Positions 8,362-18,339 of a DNA stretch of 64,000 bases are shown piece after piece (the stretch's first letter is position 1; each line of letters begins with the position of its first letter). A model generated the notes under the pieces. It worked only from the letters and a program-made list of their open reading frames with translations, was not told where the DNA came from and made no database searches. Made by a program: the position numbers and the translations under genes. The DNA comes from Ramlibacter ginsenosidimutans (lineage in GTDB: Bacteria; Pseudomonadota; Gammaproteobacteria; Burkholderiales; Burkholderiaceae_C): the NCBI RefSeq assembly GCF_016654015.1, contig NZ_JAEPWM010000007.1:124001-188000 (forward strand). Reading direction: 5' to 3'.

Positions 8362-9427
8362 GCCAGCCTGCGTCCTGCGGGGTCGGCGGCTCCAGCGGCT
8401 CGCGCTCGCGCACCCGGTACGGACGCGCGCGTCCCACATCGTAGTAGACCCGCATCAGCAGCTCCGACAGGATGCCCGTCGTGAGCAGCTGCACGCCGCC
8501 CAGCACCAGGAAGAAGGCCAGCGACAGCAAGGGGCGCGTGCCGATGTCGTGGCCCTGCAGCTTGAGCACGCCGAGATAGGCGAGCAACAGCCCGCCGATC
8601 GCGCCGACCACCAGGCCGATGCCGCCGAAGAAGTGCCCGGGCCGGGAGCCGAAGCGCAGGAAGAAGTGCACCGCCACCAGGTCCAGCAGCACGCGGAAGC
8701 TGCGGCTCAGGCCGTACTTCGACTCGCCCGCGCGGCGCGCGTGGTGGCGCACCGGTTCTTCCGCCATGCGCGAGGGACTGGTCACCGTGGCCAGCCACGC
8801 GGGGATGAAGCGATGCATCTCGCCATAGAGGCGCACCTGCCGCAGCACGCTCGCGCGGAACACCTTCAGGCTGCAGCCCAGGTCCTGGAAGTGCAGTCCG
8901 CTGACCTTGCGGATCAGGCGGTTGGCGAGGATCGAGGGCAGGCGCCGCAGCAGGAAGCCGTCCTGCCGCTCCTTGCGCCATCCAGCGACGAGGTCGAGGT
9001 CCTCCTCCAGCAGGCGCGCGACCATCTGCGGGATGTCGGCGGGGTCGTTCTGCAAGTCGCCATCGAGCGTGGCAATGACGTCCCCGCGGGAGGCGTCGAT
9101 GCCGGCCTGCATGGCCGCGGTCTGGCGGAAGTTGCGCGCCAGGTGCACCACGCGGATGTGCGGTCCCACCTCGCGGGCCCGGCGGTCCAGCGCCTGGCCG
9201 GTGCCGTCGCTGCTGCCGTCGTCGACGACGATCAGCTCCCACGGCCAGGGGTAGCTTTCCAGCGCGGACTGCACCGCATCGACCATCGGCACGGCGTTGC
9301 CGACCTCGTTGTACATGGGGACGACGACGGAAAGGCGGTGCGCCCGCACGGGCGCGCCGTCCGGCCCGCGCATGTCGTGAGCCTGCAGTCCGGCCAGGGC
9401 CGCAGGCGGAAACGAAACGGTATTCAT
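8354..9427 (-). CDS. GT2 polyprenyl-phosphate glycosyltransferase (ArnC/GtrB/DPM1-like)
   Basis: A 357-residue protein. It has an N-terminal GT-A domain with SVVVPMYNE, VVDDGSSDGT and LDGDLQNDP (nucleotide-sugar and metal binding). Two C-terminal hydrophobic segments follow (around GHFFGGIGLVVGAIGG and LLSLAFFLVLGGVQLL). This is the layout of enzymes moving a sugar from a nucleotide donor onto undecaprenyl phosphate at the cytoplasmic face. Its ATG overlaps the stop of the upstream YbhN-like gene as ATGA. The downstream GT39 is the expected user of the lipid-linked sugar. Confidence 0.93.
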   Translation of the reverse strand: MNTVSFPPAALAGLQAHDMRGPDGAPVRAHRLSVVVPMYNEVGNAVPMVDAVQSALESYPWPWELIVVDDGSSDGTGQALDRRAREVGPHIRVVHLARNFRQTAAMQAGIDASRGDVIATLDGDLQNDPADIPQMVARLLEEDLDLVAGWRKERQDGFLLRRLPSILANRLIRKVSGLHFQDLGCSLKVFRASVLRQVRLYGEMHRFIPAWLATVTSPSRMAEEPVRHHARRAGESKYGLSRSFRVLLDLVAVHFFLRFGSRPGHFFGGIGLVVGAIGGLLLAYLGVLKLQGHDIGTRPLLSLAFFLVLGGVQLLTTGILSELLMRVYYDVGRARPYRVREREPLEPPTPQDAGWHE

Positions 9428-10350
9428 GGTGCGATCTTCTCCCCGCCGCGCCACGTGGGCAACGGCAGCCGGGTCACGAGGGCCGCCAGCAGGGCGACGG
9501 CCAGGCTGAAGGCGTGCACGGCGAGCGCGGCGGACACCACCTGCGCCTGCCAGTGGGCCGGCAGTGCGGTCCCGAACCACATGCCGGCTTCGTAAGTGCC
9601 CAGGCCAGCGGGCGGCTGCAGCGGCTGCACGCCGGCGAGTTCCCCGCCGAGCCCGCCCCGCAGGCCCGCGAGCCAGGGAATGCCAGCGAGGGCCGCGAGC
9701 AGCCCGCCGTTGGCGATGACCTTGAGCGTCCAGTTCGCGACGCTCGCCGGAAACCCGCCCCACCAGGAAGCGGGAGCCGCGGCGCCGGCGCGGCCCGTGC
9801 GCGCCAGCAGCCATCCCCACAGCGTCGGCAGCGAGACCCACGCCAGCAGCGCGCAGGCAGCCGCGAGCAGCACGCGCACGGACCAGGGCAGCGGCAGGAA
9901 CAGCAGCACGGCAAGGAAGGCGAGCACGAGCGCGTCCTGCAGGCGCCAGCGCAGCAGCACGACGCCGGCCGCGCCCCAGCCCACGCCCCACTCGCGCTGC
10001 ACGCCCCAGAGGAAGCCGACCTCGCCCGAGCGCAGCGGCATCAGCAGCACCATCGCGTTGTGCAGCAGCAGGATGCGCAGGCACTGCCACAAGGACGCGT
10101 GGCGGATGTGCCGCCATTCGCGTTGCAGCCGCCACGCACGCAGCGCATGGCCGCCCAGCAAGCCGGCGGCGGCTGCGCACCAGCCCCATGCGGGCAGGCG
10201 GCCGGCCTGCTGCGCGAGCGCCGAGAGGTTGGCGTGCCGCAGCAGCCAGACCCACAGCACCGCCGCGACGACGATCGTGAGCACCCAGCGCAGCACGCGG
10301 CCGCGCGAGCCGGACGCCTGCGCAGGAGCGGACACGGTGGCCGGATTCAC
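9424..10350 (-). CDS. YbhN/lysylphosphatidylglycerol-synthase-TM-like integral membrane protein
   Basis: A 308-residue protein with about eight hydrophobic segments and the family signature PAGLGTYEAG near the C-terminus, as in the UPF0104/AglD-like transmembrane family. There is no soluble synthase domain, so it is not a full MprF. Such proteins often sit beside GT2 enzymes and are proposed, not proven, to be lipid-linked sugar transporters. A GTG at 10350 is chosen as start because it forms a GTGA overlap with the PAP2 stop. The gene ends in an ATGA overlap with the GT2. Confidence 0.82.
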   Translation of the reverse strand: MNPATVSAPAQASGSRGRVLRWVLTIVVAAVLWVWLLRHANLSALAQQAGRLPAWGWCAAAAGLLGGHALRAWRLQREWRHIRHASLWQCLRILLLHNAMVLLMPLRSGEVGFLWGVQREWGVGWGAAGVVLLRWRLQDALVLAFLAVLLFLPLPWSVRVLLAAACALLAWVSLPTLWGWLLARTGRAGAAAPASWWGGFPASVANWTLKVIANGGLLAALAGIPWLAGLRGGLGGELAGVQPLQPPAGLGTYEAGMWFGTALPAHWQAQVVSAALAVHAFSLAVALLAALVTRLPLPTWRGGEKIAP

Positions 10351-11243
10351 GGCAGGCCCGCGCGCGCGTCCTGCGCTTCGACCGGCTCGCCTGCGTGGCG
10401 GCTGGCGACCAGGCGCAGGCCTGCGCTGATGACGGCGACCGCGACCAGCAGCCACACCATCGGAACGCCGGCAGGATAGCCCGTGTTTTCGGACAGCAGG
10501 CCCGCGGCCACACCGAGCTCAACGGCCGCGATCCAGCGCTGGCCCGCGCAGGTGCGAAGGCGCGGCGCGAGCCAGCGATACCACGCGCCGGTCCGGCGGC
10601 CCGCTGCCAGCGCGAGAACGATGGCCGCCGCCAGCAAGCCCAGCCCGGCGCCCACCAGCACGTCGCCAGGCCAGTGCGCGCCGACGACCACGCGCGACAC
10701 GGCGATCAGGACCGCGACCACCACGATCAGCACGCGCGCTACCGGCGTGCGCGCGGCCAGCGTACAGAGCAACGCCGCGCCCGCTCCCGCGGCCAGGGCG
10801 TGCCCGGACGGCATGGACACCGCACCGGTGAAGGCATGCCCGATCACGTGCAGTTGCGGGGCGATGTCGGTGGCCGCCGGCCGGGGCTCGGCGATCAGGT
10901 GCTTGGGAACGTGCGCCAGCAGCCCGCCGATCACGAGGCTCGGAACGATGGTGGCTGCCAGCGCACCGCTGCGCCGGTCGGCCGCCAGCAGGATCACGAG
11001 GGCGGACCAGCCGAGGCCGGCGACGGTGAGGCAGGACCAGAAGGTCGCAGCCACTGCGCCCGCCGCGTGCGCGTGCACCGCCATCATCCAGGTGCGGTCG
11101 AGCCCGAACGCGTGCACGCCCGAGCCCGCGAGGACCAGGACGAAGGCGGCGAGGAACCAGGCGCCGGCGCGGGGATGCGCGAACGCGCGGGAAGGAAGCT
11201 CACCGGCCGAAGGCGCGGGGCTCGACGGCTGGGCGGACGGCAT
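10347..11243 (-). CDS. PAP2 family membrane phosphatase
   Basis: A 298-residue polytopic protein carrying all three PAP2 signatures in order: KHLIAEPRP (K-x6-RP), MPSGHALA (PSGH) and SRVVVGAHWPGD (SR-x5-H). The family dephosphorylates lipid phosphates or pyrophosphates, such as undecaprenyl pyrophosphate or PGP, on the outer face of the membrane. The ATG at 11243 is chosen because the upstream extension is basic and unlike the family. It heads the cassette PAP2, YbhN-like, GT2, GT39, in which every junction overlaps, so a role in lipid carrier recycling or lipid A phosphate trimming is plausible. Confidence 0.88.
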   Translation of the reverse strand: MPSAQPSSPAPSAGELPSRAFAHPRAGAWFLAAFVLVLAGSGVHAFGLDRTWMMAVHAHAAGAVAATFWSCLTVAGLGWSALVILLAADRRSGALAATIVPSLVIGGLLAHVPKHLIAEPRPAATDIAPQLHVIGHAFTGAVSMPSGHALAAGAGAALLCTLAARTPVARVLIVVVAVLIAVSRVVVGAHWPGDVLVGAGLGLLAAAIVLALAAGRRTGAWYRWLAPRLRTCAGQRWIAAVELGVAAGLLSENTGYPAGVPMVWLLVAVAVISAGLRLVASRHAGEPVEAQDARAGLP

Positions 11244-11347
11244 GCACGTTGATGACACACGAAAGAGGCTGGGTGGCGAGGTCCGCCACAGGACCACAGA
11301 GTGTAGGGCACCTGAAGCCTGGCCACCCGCGCGGGGCGCCGATGACC

Positions 11348-11551
11348 TCAGGGCTTGCGGCTCAGCCGGGCGCGCACGACGATGACGACGATTCCAGCCA
11401 CGGTGGCGACCGCTCCGAGCACGGACAGGCTCCATCCGCCCACTGCCGTCCTGCCGTGCGAGGCGATGCCCAGCACCAGGGTGAACAGCCCGCCGTAGAT
11501 CAGGACCCAGGCCAGGACATCCAGGCGCGCCAGCGTGCGCTCCTCGGTCAT
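11348..11551 (-). CDS. 67-residue two-TM membrane protein
   Basis: A small protein with two hydrophobic segments, roughly residues 13-29 (VLAWVLIYGGLFTLVLG) and 41-59 (SLSVLGAVATVAGIVVIVV), short loops and a basic C-terminus (RARLSRKP), so positive-inside topology is clear. Its ATG at 11551 overlaps the stop of the upstream acyl-CoA dehydrogenase (TGATG), which supports real, coupled translation. I do not recognise a named family and no function is assigned. Confidence 0.7.
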   Translation of the reverse strand: MTEERTLARLDVLAWVLIYGGLFTLVLGIASHGRTAVGGWSLSVLGAVATVAGIVVIVVRARLSRKP

Positions 11552-13407
11552 CAGAACGCGTCCTCGGGCGTCGTGGCGCAGGTCGTGTCGCGCGTTTCCA
11601 CCACGCGCAGCCAGGCCGGGATCCGGGGCAGCTCGTAATGGAAGAAGTAGCGGGCCGCGCGCGCCCTGCCCTCGTCGGCTGCCCGCGCCGGCGTGGGGGG
11701 CTGCACCAGCAGCACGTCCAGCCAGCTCCACGCGATCACCAGGTGGCCGAAGGCCTGCATGTAGGGCACCGCATTGGCCAGCGCGTCGGCGGGATCGCCG
11801 GTGGCCCACGCGGCCTTGGTCGCGGCGCCGACCTTCTGCAAGGCCTGCGCCAGCGCATTCGCATGCTCGGCCAGATGCGGCTGCTGCAGCGCGCGCTCGA
11901 TGGTCCGGTTGATGCGCGCGGCGAGCAGCGCCAGCCCCTTGCCGCCCTCCATCACGACCTTGCGCCCGAGCAGGTCCGCCGCCTGGATGCCGTGCGTGCC
12001 CTCGTGGATCATGTTGAGGCGGTTGTCGCGCCAGTACTGCTCCACCGGGAAGTCGCGGGTGTAGCCGTAACCGCCATGGATCTGGATCGCGAGCGAGTTC
12101 GCCTCCAGGCAGAACTCGCTGGGCCAGCTCTTCGCCACCGGCGTCAGCACCTCGAGCAGCAGCCGCGCTTCCTCCGCGGCCTCGGGACTGCCCGTGTGCT
12201 GTTCGTCCACGAGGCGCGCGCAGTACAGCAGCAGGGCGAGCGCGCCTTCGCAATACGACTTCTGCGCCAGCAGCATGCGCTTGATGTCCGCGTGCTCGAT
12301 GATGCGCACCTGCGGCTGTGATGCATCTTTCCCCCCGGGACCCACGGGCCGCCCCTGCGGACGGTTCTTCGCGTAGTCGAGGGAAGCGTAGTAGCCGGCG
12401 AGGCCCAGCGCCGTGGCGGCCAGGCCGATGCCGATGCGCGCCTCGTTCATCATGTGGAACATGCAGCGCAGGCCTTCGCCCGGCTTGCCCACCAGGTAGC
12501 CGATGGCGCCGGCGCCGCGCCCGTCGAGCCCGCCTCCGGATCCAGCGCGGACCGGGTACTTGCCTTCGCCGAAATTCAGCAGCGTGTTGGTCGTGCCGCG
12601 CCAGCCCAGCTTGTGGTTCAGGCCCGCGAGCGCGACGTCGTTGCGTTCGCCCGTAAGCTGGCCGTCGGTGGCTACCAGTTTCTTCGGCACGATGAACAGC
12701 GAGATGCCGCGCGTGCCGGGGACCAGCTTGCCGTCGGGGCCGGGAATCTTCGCGAGCACCAGGTGCACGATGTTCTCGGACAGCTCGTGCTCGCCCGCCG
12801 AGATCCACATCTTGTTGCCCTTGAGGCGGTAGCGCGGACCGAGCGGATCGCTTTCGAAGTCCGCGCCGTCGGGGGTCGCGCGTGTCGTGATGTCCGAGAG
12901 CGACGATCCCGCCTGCGGCTCGGACAGCGCCATGGTGCCCGAGAAGCGGCCGCCGAACTCGTTGCGCGCGAAGACTTCCTTCTGCAACTCGGTGCCGTGC
13001 ACCATCAGCAGGTTCGCGTTGCCCTTGGTGAGCAGGCCGCCGCCGATGGAGACCGACGCCGTCGCGAAGAAGGTGCCGGCGGCCGCCTCGATCGTGTAGG
13101 GCAGCTGCATGCCGCCCTCCGCATAGTCCTGCGCGGCGCTGAGCATGCCGGAGGCGACATAGGCATCGTGCGCCTCGTGCGTCGCCTTCGGCAGGATCAC
13201 CTGCTCGCCATCGAAGCGCGGCTCCTCCGTGTCGACGAGTCGATTGAAGGGCGCGTACTTGTCACGCGCAATCCGCTCGCAGGTGTCCAGCACGGCATCG
13301 AAGGTCTCGCGCGAATGATCCGCAAACCGCGCGCGCTCGTTCAGACCATCGGCATGCAGCCAGTCGTAGAGGAGGAAGTCGATGGTGGGGCGGAGGGAGG
13401 ATGTCAT
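11551..13407 (-). CDS. acyl-CoA dehydrogenase (large, FadE12/DmdC-type)
   Basis: A 618-residue member of the long acyl-CoA dehydrogenase group that has an extended N-terminus and C-terminal domain. It has the flavin-region motif TMALSEPQAGSSLSDI, the substrate and FAD segment GNKMWISAGEHE, and C-terminal IQIHGGYGYTRDFPVEQ. It introduces the 2,3 double bond in an acyl-CoA and passes electrons to ETF. The ATG at 13407 (MTSSLRP) matches the family. The thiolase, M20 enzyme and FadB-like gene upstream on the same strand make a beta-oxidation cluster, though a long inverted repeat separates it from the thiolase. Confidence 0.92.
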   Translation of the reverse strand: MTSSLRPTIDFLLYDWLHADGLNERARFADHSRETFDAVLDTCERIARDKYAPFNRLVDTEEPRFDGEQVILPKATHEAHDAYVASGMLSAAQDYAEGGMQLPYTIEAAAGTFFATASVSIGGGLLTKGNANLLMVHGTELQKEVFARNEFGGRFSGTMALSEPQAGSSLSDITTRATPDGADFESDPLGPRYRLKGNKMWISAGEHELSENIVHLVLAKIPGPDGKLVPGTRGISLFIVPKKLVATDGQLTGERNDVALAGLNHKLGWRGTTNTLLNFGEGKYPVRAGSGGGLDGRGAGAIGYLVGKPGEGLRCMFHMMNEARIGIGLAATALGLAGYYASLDYAKNRPQGRPVGPGGKDASQPQVRIIEHADIKRMLLAQKSYCEGALALLLYCARLVDEQHTGSPEAAEEARLLLEVLTPVAKSWPSEFCLEANSLAIQIHGGYGYTRDFPVEQYWRDNRLNMIHEGTHGIQAADLLGRKVVMEGGKGLALLAARINRTIERALQQPHLAEHANALAQALQKVGAATKAAWATGDPADALANAVPYMQAFGHLVIAWSWLDVLLVQPPTPARAADEGRARAARYFFHYELPRIPAWLRVVETRDTTCATTPEDAF

Positions 13408-13430
13408 GGGCGATTGAAGAAAACCCAACT

Positions 13431-13541
13431 ACCGGACGCAGAGGACGCAGAGATCACGCAGAGGACGCAAAAGAGTCAAGGAAACCTTTCAAGGTTTTCT
13501 TCTGCGTCCTCTGCGAAACCTCTGCGCCCTCTGCGTCCGGT
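13431..13541. repeat. Long imperfect palindrome built from ACGCAGAGG units, copy 1
   Basis: The left arm (about 13431-13476) begins CCGGACGCAGAGGACGCAGAG. The right arm (about 13497-13541) is its near-complete reverse complement. The centre, AAACCTTTCAAGGTTT, extends the stem, so the whole 110 bases can fold into one hairpin. Each arm holds tandem 9-10 base units of the form ACGCAGAGG. It lies 10 bases after the thiolase stop and before the next same-strand gene. A second copy of the family is at 41611-41763. An effect on transcript ends is inference. Confidence 0.9.
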
Positions 13542-13550
13542 TGTCCGTCT

Positions 13551-14726
<1,176 letters not shown>

Positions 14727-14756
14727 GGTGGATTGCCTTTCAGGGACGGGTTCGGG

Positions 14757-16232
14757 TCAGGGAGCCGGCGCATTCAGGTTGCGCAGCAGCTGGTGGTAGA
14801 AGCGGACCATCTCGCCGAGGTTCGCCACGGACATGCGCTCGTCGGTGCCGTGAATCCGGTGGACGTCCTCGGGCTTCACGCGCACGGGCGAGAAGCGGTA
14901 GATGTTGTCGGTGAGGCCGGTGAAGTGGTGCGAGTCGGACCCCGCCACGTACAGCGCCGGCGTGACCAGCACGTCCGGGAAGAGCGAGCGCATGGTCCGG
15001 TTCAGCACCTGGTAAGCGGGCGCGCCGGTGGGCGAGACGCCGGTGGGCTCGAGGCTGCCGCCCACGTCGCCCACCTGGATGTCGGGGCCGACCACATCGC
15101 GCACGTGCTGCAGAACGGTCGCGCGGGTCTCGCCGGGCAGGATGCGGAAGTCGATCGTGGCCTCGGCCTGGCCGGGGATCACGTTGGCCTTGTTGCCGGC
15201 CTCGACGATGGTCAGCGCCGTCGTCGTGCGCAGCATGGCGTTGGTGGCGCCGGATTTCTCAAGCTGGCGCCGCACGACGGGATCGAACAGCCACAGGTTG
15301 GACAGCGCCACGCGCTGGAAGCCGCTCATCTCCGGCGCCAGCGTCTCGAACATCTCACGGGCGACGCCTTCGAGCCGCGCCGGAAGCTGGTGCTCGTCCA
15401 GCGCGTGCAGCGCATCGCTCACCTTGCGGATCGCGGTCTGCCCGGGCGGCGGCGGTGCCGATGCGTGCCCCGGCACGCCCTTGGCCTTGAGCAGCACGGT
15501 CACGTAGCCCTTCTCCGCGATGCCGACCAGGGCGGTGGGCCTGGCGACGCCCGGAATCAGGCCTTCGCCGATGAAGAGGCCCTCGTCCAGCACGAAGTCC
15601 AGCTTCACGCCGCGCTGCTGCAGCAGGGCGGCGACCTGCTTCGCTCCGCGCAGCCCGCCCACTTCCTCGTCGGCGCCGGAGATCAGGTACACCGTCTGCC
15701 GCGGCTGGAAGCCGGCTTCGATCAGGCTCTCGATCGCCTGCATCTGCGCGATGAGGTTGCCCTTGTCGTCCCAGGAGCCGCGGCCCCACACGTAGCCGTC
15801 GTGGATCTCGCCGGCGAAGGGCGGCGCATGCCACTGCGACGTGGTGCCCGGCTCGATGGGCACCACGTCCTGGTGCGCCATCAAGGCGATCGGCTTCGCG
15901 GTCGGGTCCGTGCCTTTCCATGTGTACAGCAAGGCCAGGCCGCCGACGGTTTCCTTCTGCAGCGTCGCATGCAGCTTCGGGAAGCGCTGCTGCAGGTAGT
16001 CCTGCAGCTTGCGGAACTCGCCCGCGTTCAACTCCGGATCGGTCAGGCTCGACACCGTCTGGAAGCGCAGCGCGCCCGCCAGCTTGTCGGCGACCATGCG
16101 GTCGTCGATCGCGAGCGGCGGTGCGGCCGCCACGTCGAGTTGCAGCGAGCCATGCCGCATCGTGTTCACGGCGACGGCCGCGGCCAGCAGCAGCACCGCC
16201 GCGAAGACAACCAGGATGACGCGCTTGATCAT
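14757..16232 (-). CDS. M20 family metallopeptidase, PM20D1/CPS1-like, membrane-anchored
   Basis: A 491-residue protein. One N-terminal hydrophobic segment (residues 4-22) serves as anchor or signal. The M20 catalytic core has metal and catalytic residues in MAHQDVV (His120, Asp122), GRGSWDDKG (Asp155) and GADEEVGG (Glu189, Glu190). The pattern LLYTWKGTDP and GYVWGRGSWDD is that of the PM20D1/carboxypeptidase S subgroup. Mammalian PM20D1 makes and hydrolyses N-acyl amino acids; whether this bacterial member does so is inference. It sits 4 bases after the FadB-like gene and just before the thiolase, which would suit an enzyme releasing fatty acids. Confidence 0.88.
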   Translation of the reverse strand: MIKRVILVVFAAVLLLAAAVAVNTMRHGSLQLDVAAAPPLAIDDRMVADKLAGALRFQTVSSLTDPELNAGEFRKLQDYLQQRFPKLHATLQKETVGGLALLYTWKGTDPTAKPIALMAHQDVVPIEPGTTSQWHAPPFAGEIHDGYVWGRGSWDDKGNLIAQMQAIESLIEAGFQPRQTVYLISGADEEVGGLRGAKQVAALLQQRGVKLDFVLDEGLFIGEGLIPGVARPTALVGIAEKGYVTVLLKAKGVPGHASAPPPPGQTAIRKVSDALHALDEHQLPARLEGVAREMFETLAPEMSGFQRVALSNLWLFDPVVRRQLEKSGATNAMLRTTTALTIVEAGNKANVIPGQAEATIDFRILPGETRATVLQHVRDVVGPDIQVGDVGGSLEPTGVSPTGAPAYQVLNRTMRSLFPDVLVTPALYVAGSDSHHFTGLTDNIYRFSPVRVKPEDVHRIHGTDERMSVANLGEMVRFYHQLLRNLNAPAP

Positions 16233-16236
16233 GCGA

Positions 16237-18339
16237 TCAGCCGTTGAAGCCCTTGCCCTCGGCCGCCAGCTTCACGATCAGCGGCGCGGGCTCCCAGAAC
16301 TTCGCGTCGTCGCGCGGGTTCTGCTGGAAGCGGCGCATCGCGTGCACCACGTTGAACAGGCCCACCTGGTCCGCGTACAGCATCGGGCCGCCGCGGAAGA
16401 CCGGGAACCCGTAGCCCGTGATGTAGACCATGTCGATGTCGCTCGCGCGGGCAGCGATGCCCTCTTCCAGGATGCGCGCGCCTTCATTCACCAGCGCGAA
16501 CACCAGGCGCTGCACGATCTCGTCGTCGGAGATCTTGCGCGGCTCGATCCCCAGCGACTTGCGGTGTTCGACGATCATGTCTTCCACCAGCTTGGACGGA
16601 ATGGCGTCGCGCTTGCCCGGCGCGTAGTCGTACCAGCCGGCGCCGGTCTTCTGGCCGAATCGCCCCAGCTCGCACAGCTTGTCGGCGGTGCGCGAATACA
16701 GCATGTTGGGACGCTCCTGCGCGCGGCGCTTGCGGATCGCCCAGCCGATGTCGTTGCCGGCCAGGTCGCCCATGCGGAACGGCCCCATGGCGAAGCCGAA
16801 CTTCTCGATCGCCTTGTCCACCTGCTGTGGCGTCGCGCCCTCGTCCAGCAGGAAGCCGGCCTGGCGGCTGTACTGCTCGATCATGCGGTTGCCGATGAAG
16901 CCGTCGGTGACGCCGGAGACGACCGCCGTCTTCTTGATCTTCTTGGCCAGCGACATCACGGTCGCGAGCACGTCCTTGCCGGTCTTCTCGCCGCGCACCA
17001 CTTCCAGCAGCTTCATCACGTTGGCCGGGCTGAAGAAGTGCAGGCCGACCACGTCCTGCGGCCGCTTGGTGAAGGAGGCGATCTTGTTCAGGTCCAGCGT
17101 CGAGGTGTTGGACGCGAGGATCGCGCCTTTCTTCATCACCTCGTCGAGTTTCTCGAACACCTTCTGCTTGACGCCCATCTCCTCGAACACCGCCTCGATC
17201 ACCAGGTCGGCCTGGCCGATCTCGTCGTACGAGAGCGTGGTCTTGAGCAGCGCCATGCGCTGGTCGTACTTGTCCTGCTTCAGCTTGCCCTTCTTGACCT
17301 GGCCTTCGTAGTTCTTGCGGATCGTGGCGATGCCGCGGTCCAGCGCTTCCTGCTTCATCTCGAGGATGGTCACCGGGATACCGGCGTTCAGGAAGTTCAT
17401 GGAGATGCCGCCGCCCATGGTGCCCGCGCCGATCACGGCCACGGACTTGATCTCGCGCTGCGGAGTGTCTTCCGGCACGTCGGCGATCTTGGAGGCCGCG
17501 CGTTCGGCCATGAACAGGTGGCGCAGCGCGCGCGACTCCGGCGTGAACATCAGCGCCGTGAAGATCTCGCGCTCGTAGGCCATGCCCTCGTCGAACTTCT
17601 TCTTCGTGGACGCCTCCACGGCGTCGACGCACTTCGCCGGCGCCGGGAAGTTCTTCGCCATGCCCTTGACCATGTTGCGCGCGAACTGGAAGTACGCGTC
17701 GCCCATCGGGTGCTTAGCAGGCAGGTTGCGCACCAGCGGCAGCGGGCGCTGGTCGGCGACCGAGCGCGCGAAGGCGATGGCTTCCTCCAGCAGCGACTCG
17801 CGCGAGCTCGCCATCTTGTCGAACAGCTTCTGGCCGGGCAGTTGCGCGAGCATCTCGCTCTTGACCGGCTCGCCGCTGACGATCATGTTCAACGCGGGCT
17901 CGACGCCCAGCACGCGCGGCAGGCGCATGGTGCCGCCGGCGCCGGGGATCAGGCCCAGCTTCACTTCCGGCAGCGCGATGTTGGCGCCGGGTGCGGCCAT
18001 GCGGTAGTGGCAGCCCAGGGACAGTTCGAGGCCGCCGCCCATGGCGACGGAGTGGATCGCCGCGACGATGGGCTTGGCCGAGTTCTCGCAGGCGAGGATC
18101 ACCGACAGCAGGTTCGGGTCCTGCGTGGCCTTCGCGGTGCCGAACTCCTTGATGTCCGCGCCGCCCGAGAAGGCCTTGCCGGCGCCGGTCAGGACGATGG
18201 CCTTCACCGCCGGATCCGCATTGGCCTGGTCGATGCCCTGCGCGATGGCGACGCGCGTGGCGTAACCCAGCCCGTTGACGGGCGGGTTGTTCATCGTGAT
18301 CACGGCGACGTCGCCATGCACCTTGTATTCAGCCGTCAT
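16237..18339 (-). CDS. FadB/FadJ-like enoyl-CoA hydratase / 3-hydroxyacyl-CoA dehydrogenase
   Basis: A 700-residue fusion. The N-terminal crotonase domain contains MGGGLELSLGCHYR and the catalytic-glutamate segment LPEVKLGLIPGAGG. A central NAD-binding domain begins VIGAGTMGGGIS near residue 297, and two C-terminal 3HCDH domains follow (for example GVTDGFIGNRM and FRMGDLAGNDIGW). It performs hydration and NAD-dependent oxidation in beta-oxidation. The length is close to the family norm of about 700-730. It is first in the cluster with the M20 enzyme and thiolase. Confidence 0.95.
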   Translation of the reverse strand: MTAEYKVHGDVAVITMNNPPVNGLGYATRVAIAQGIDQANADPAVKAIVLTGAGKAFSGGADIKEFGTAKATQDPNLLSVILACENSAKPIVAAIHSVAMGGGLELSLGCHYRMAAPGANIALPEVKLGLIPGAGGTMRLPRVLGVEPALNMIVSGEPVKSEMLAQLPGQKLFDKMASSRESLLEEAIAFARSVADQRPLPLVRNLPAKHPMGDAYFQFARNMVKGMAKNFPAPAKCVDAVEASTKKKFDEGMAYEREIFTALMFTPESRALRHLFMAERAASKIADVPEDTPQREIKSVAVIGAGTMGGGISMNFLNAGIPVTILEMKQEALDRGIATIRKNYEGQVKKGKLKQDKYDQRMALLKTTLSYDEIGQADLVIEAVFEEMGVKQKVFEKLDEVMKKGAILASNTSTLDLNKIASFTKRPQDVVGLHFFSPANVMKLLEVVRGEKTGKDVLATVMSLAKKIKKTAVVSGVTDGFIGNRMIEQYSRQAGFLLDEGATPQQVDKAIEKFGFAMGPFRMGDLAGNDIGWAIRKRRAQERPNMLYSRTADKLCELGRFGQKTGAGWYDYAPGKRDAIPSKLVEDMIVEHRKSLGIEPRKISDDEIVQRLVFALVNEGARILEEGIAARASDIDMVYITGYGFPVFRGGPMLYADQVGLFNVVHAMRRFQQNPRDDAKFWEPAPLIVKLAAEGKGFNG

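Noticed and set aside
13431..13541. Tandem ACGCAGAGG units considered as a CRISPR array
   Set aside because: Units are 9-10 bases, contiguous without unique spacers, and arranged as two inverted arms. No cas genes are present.
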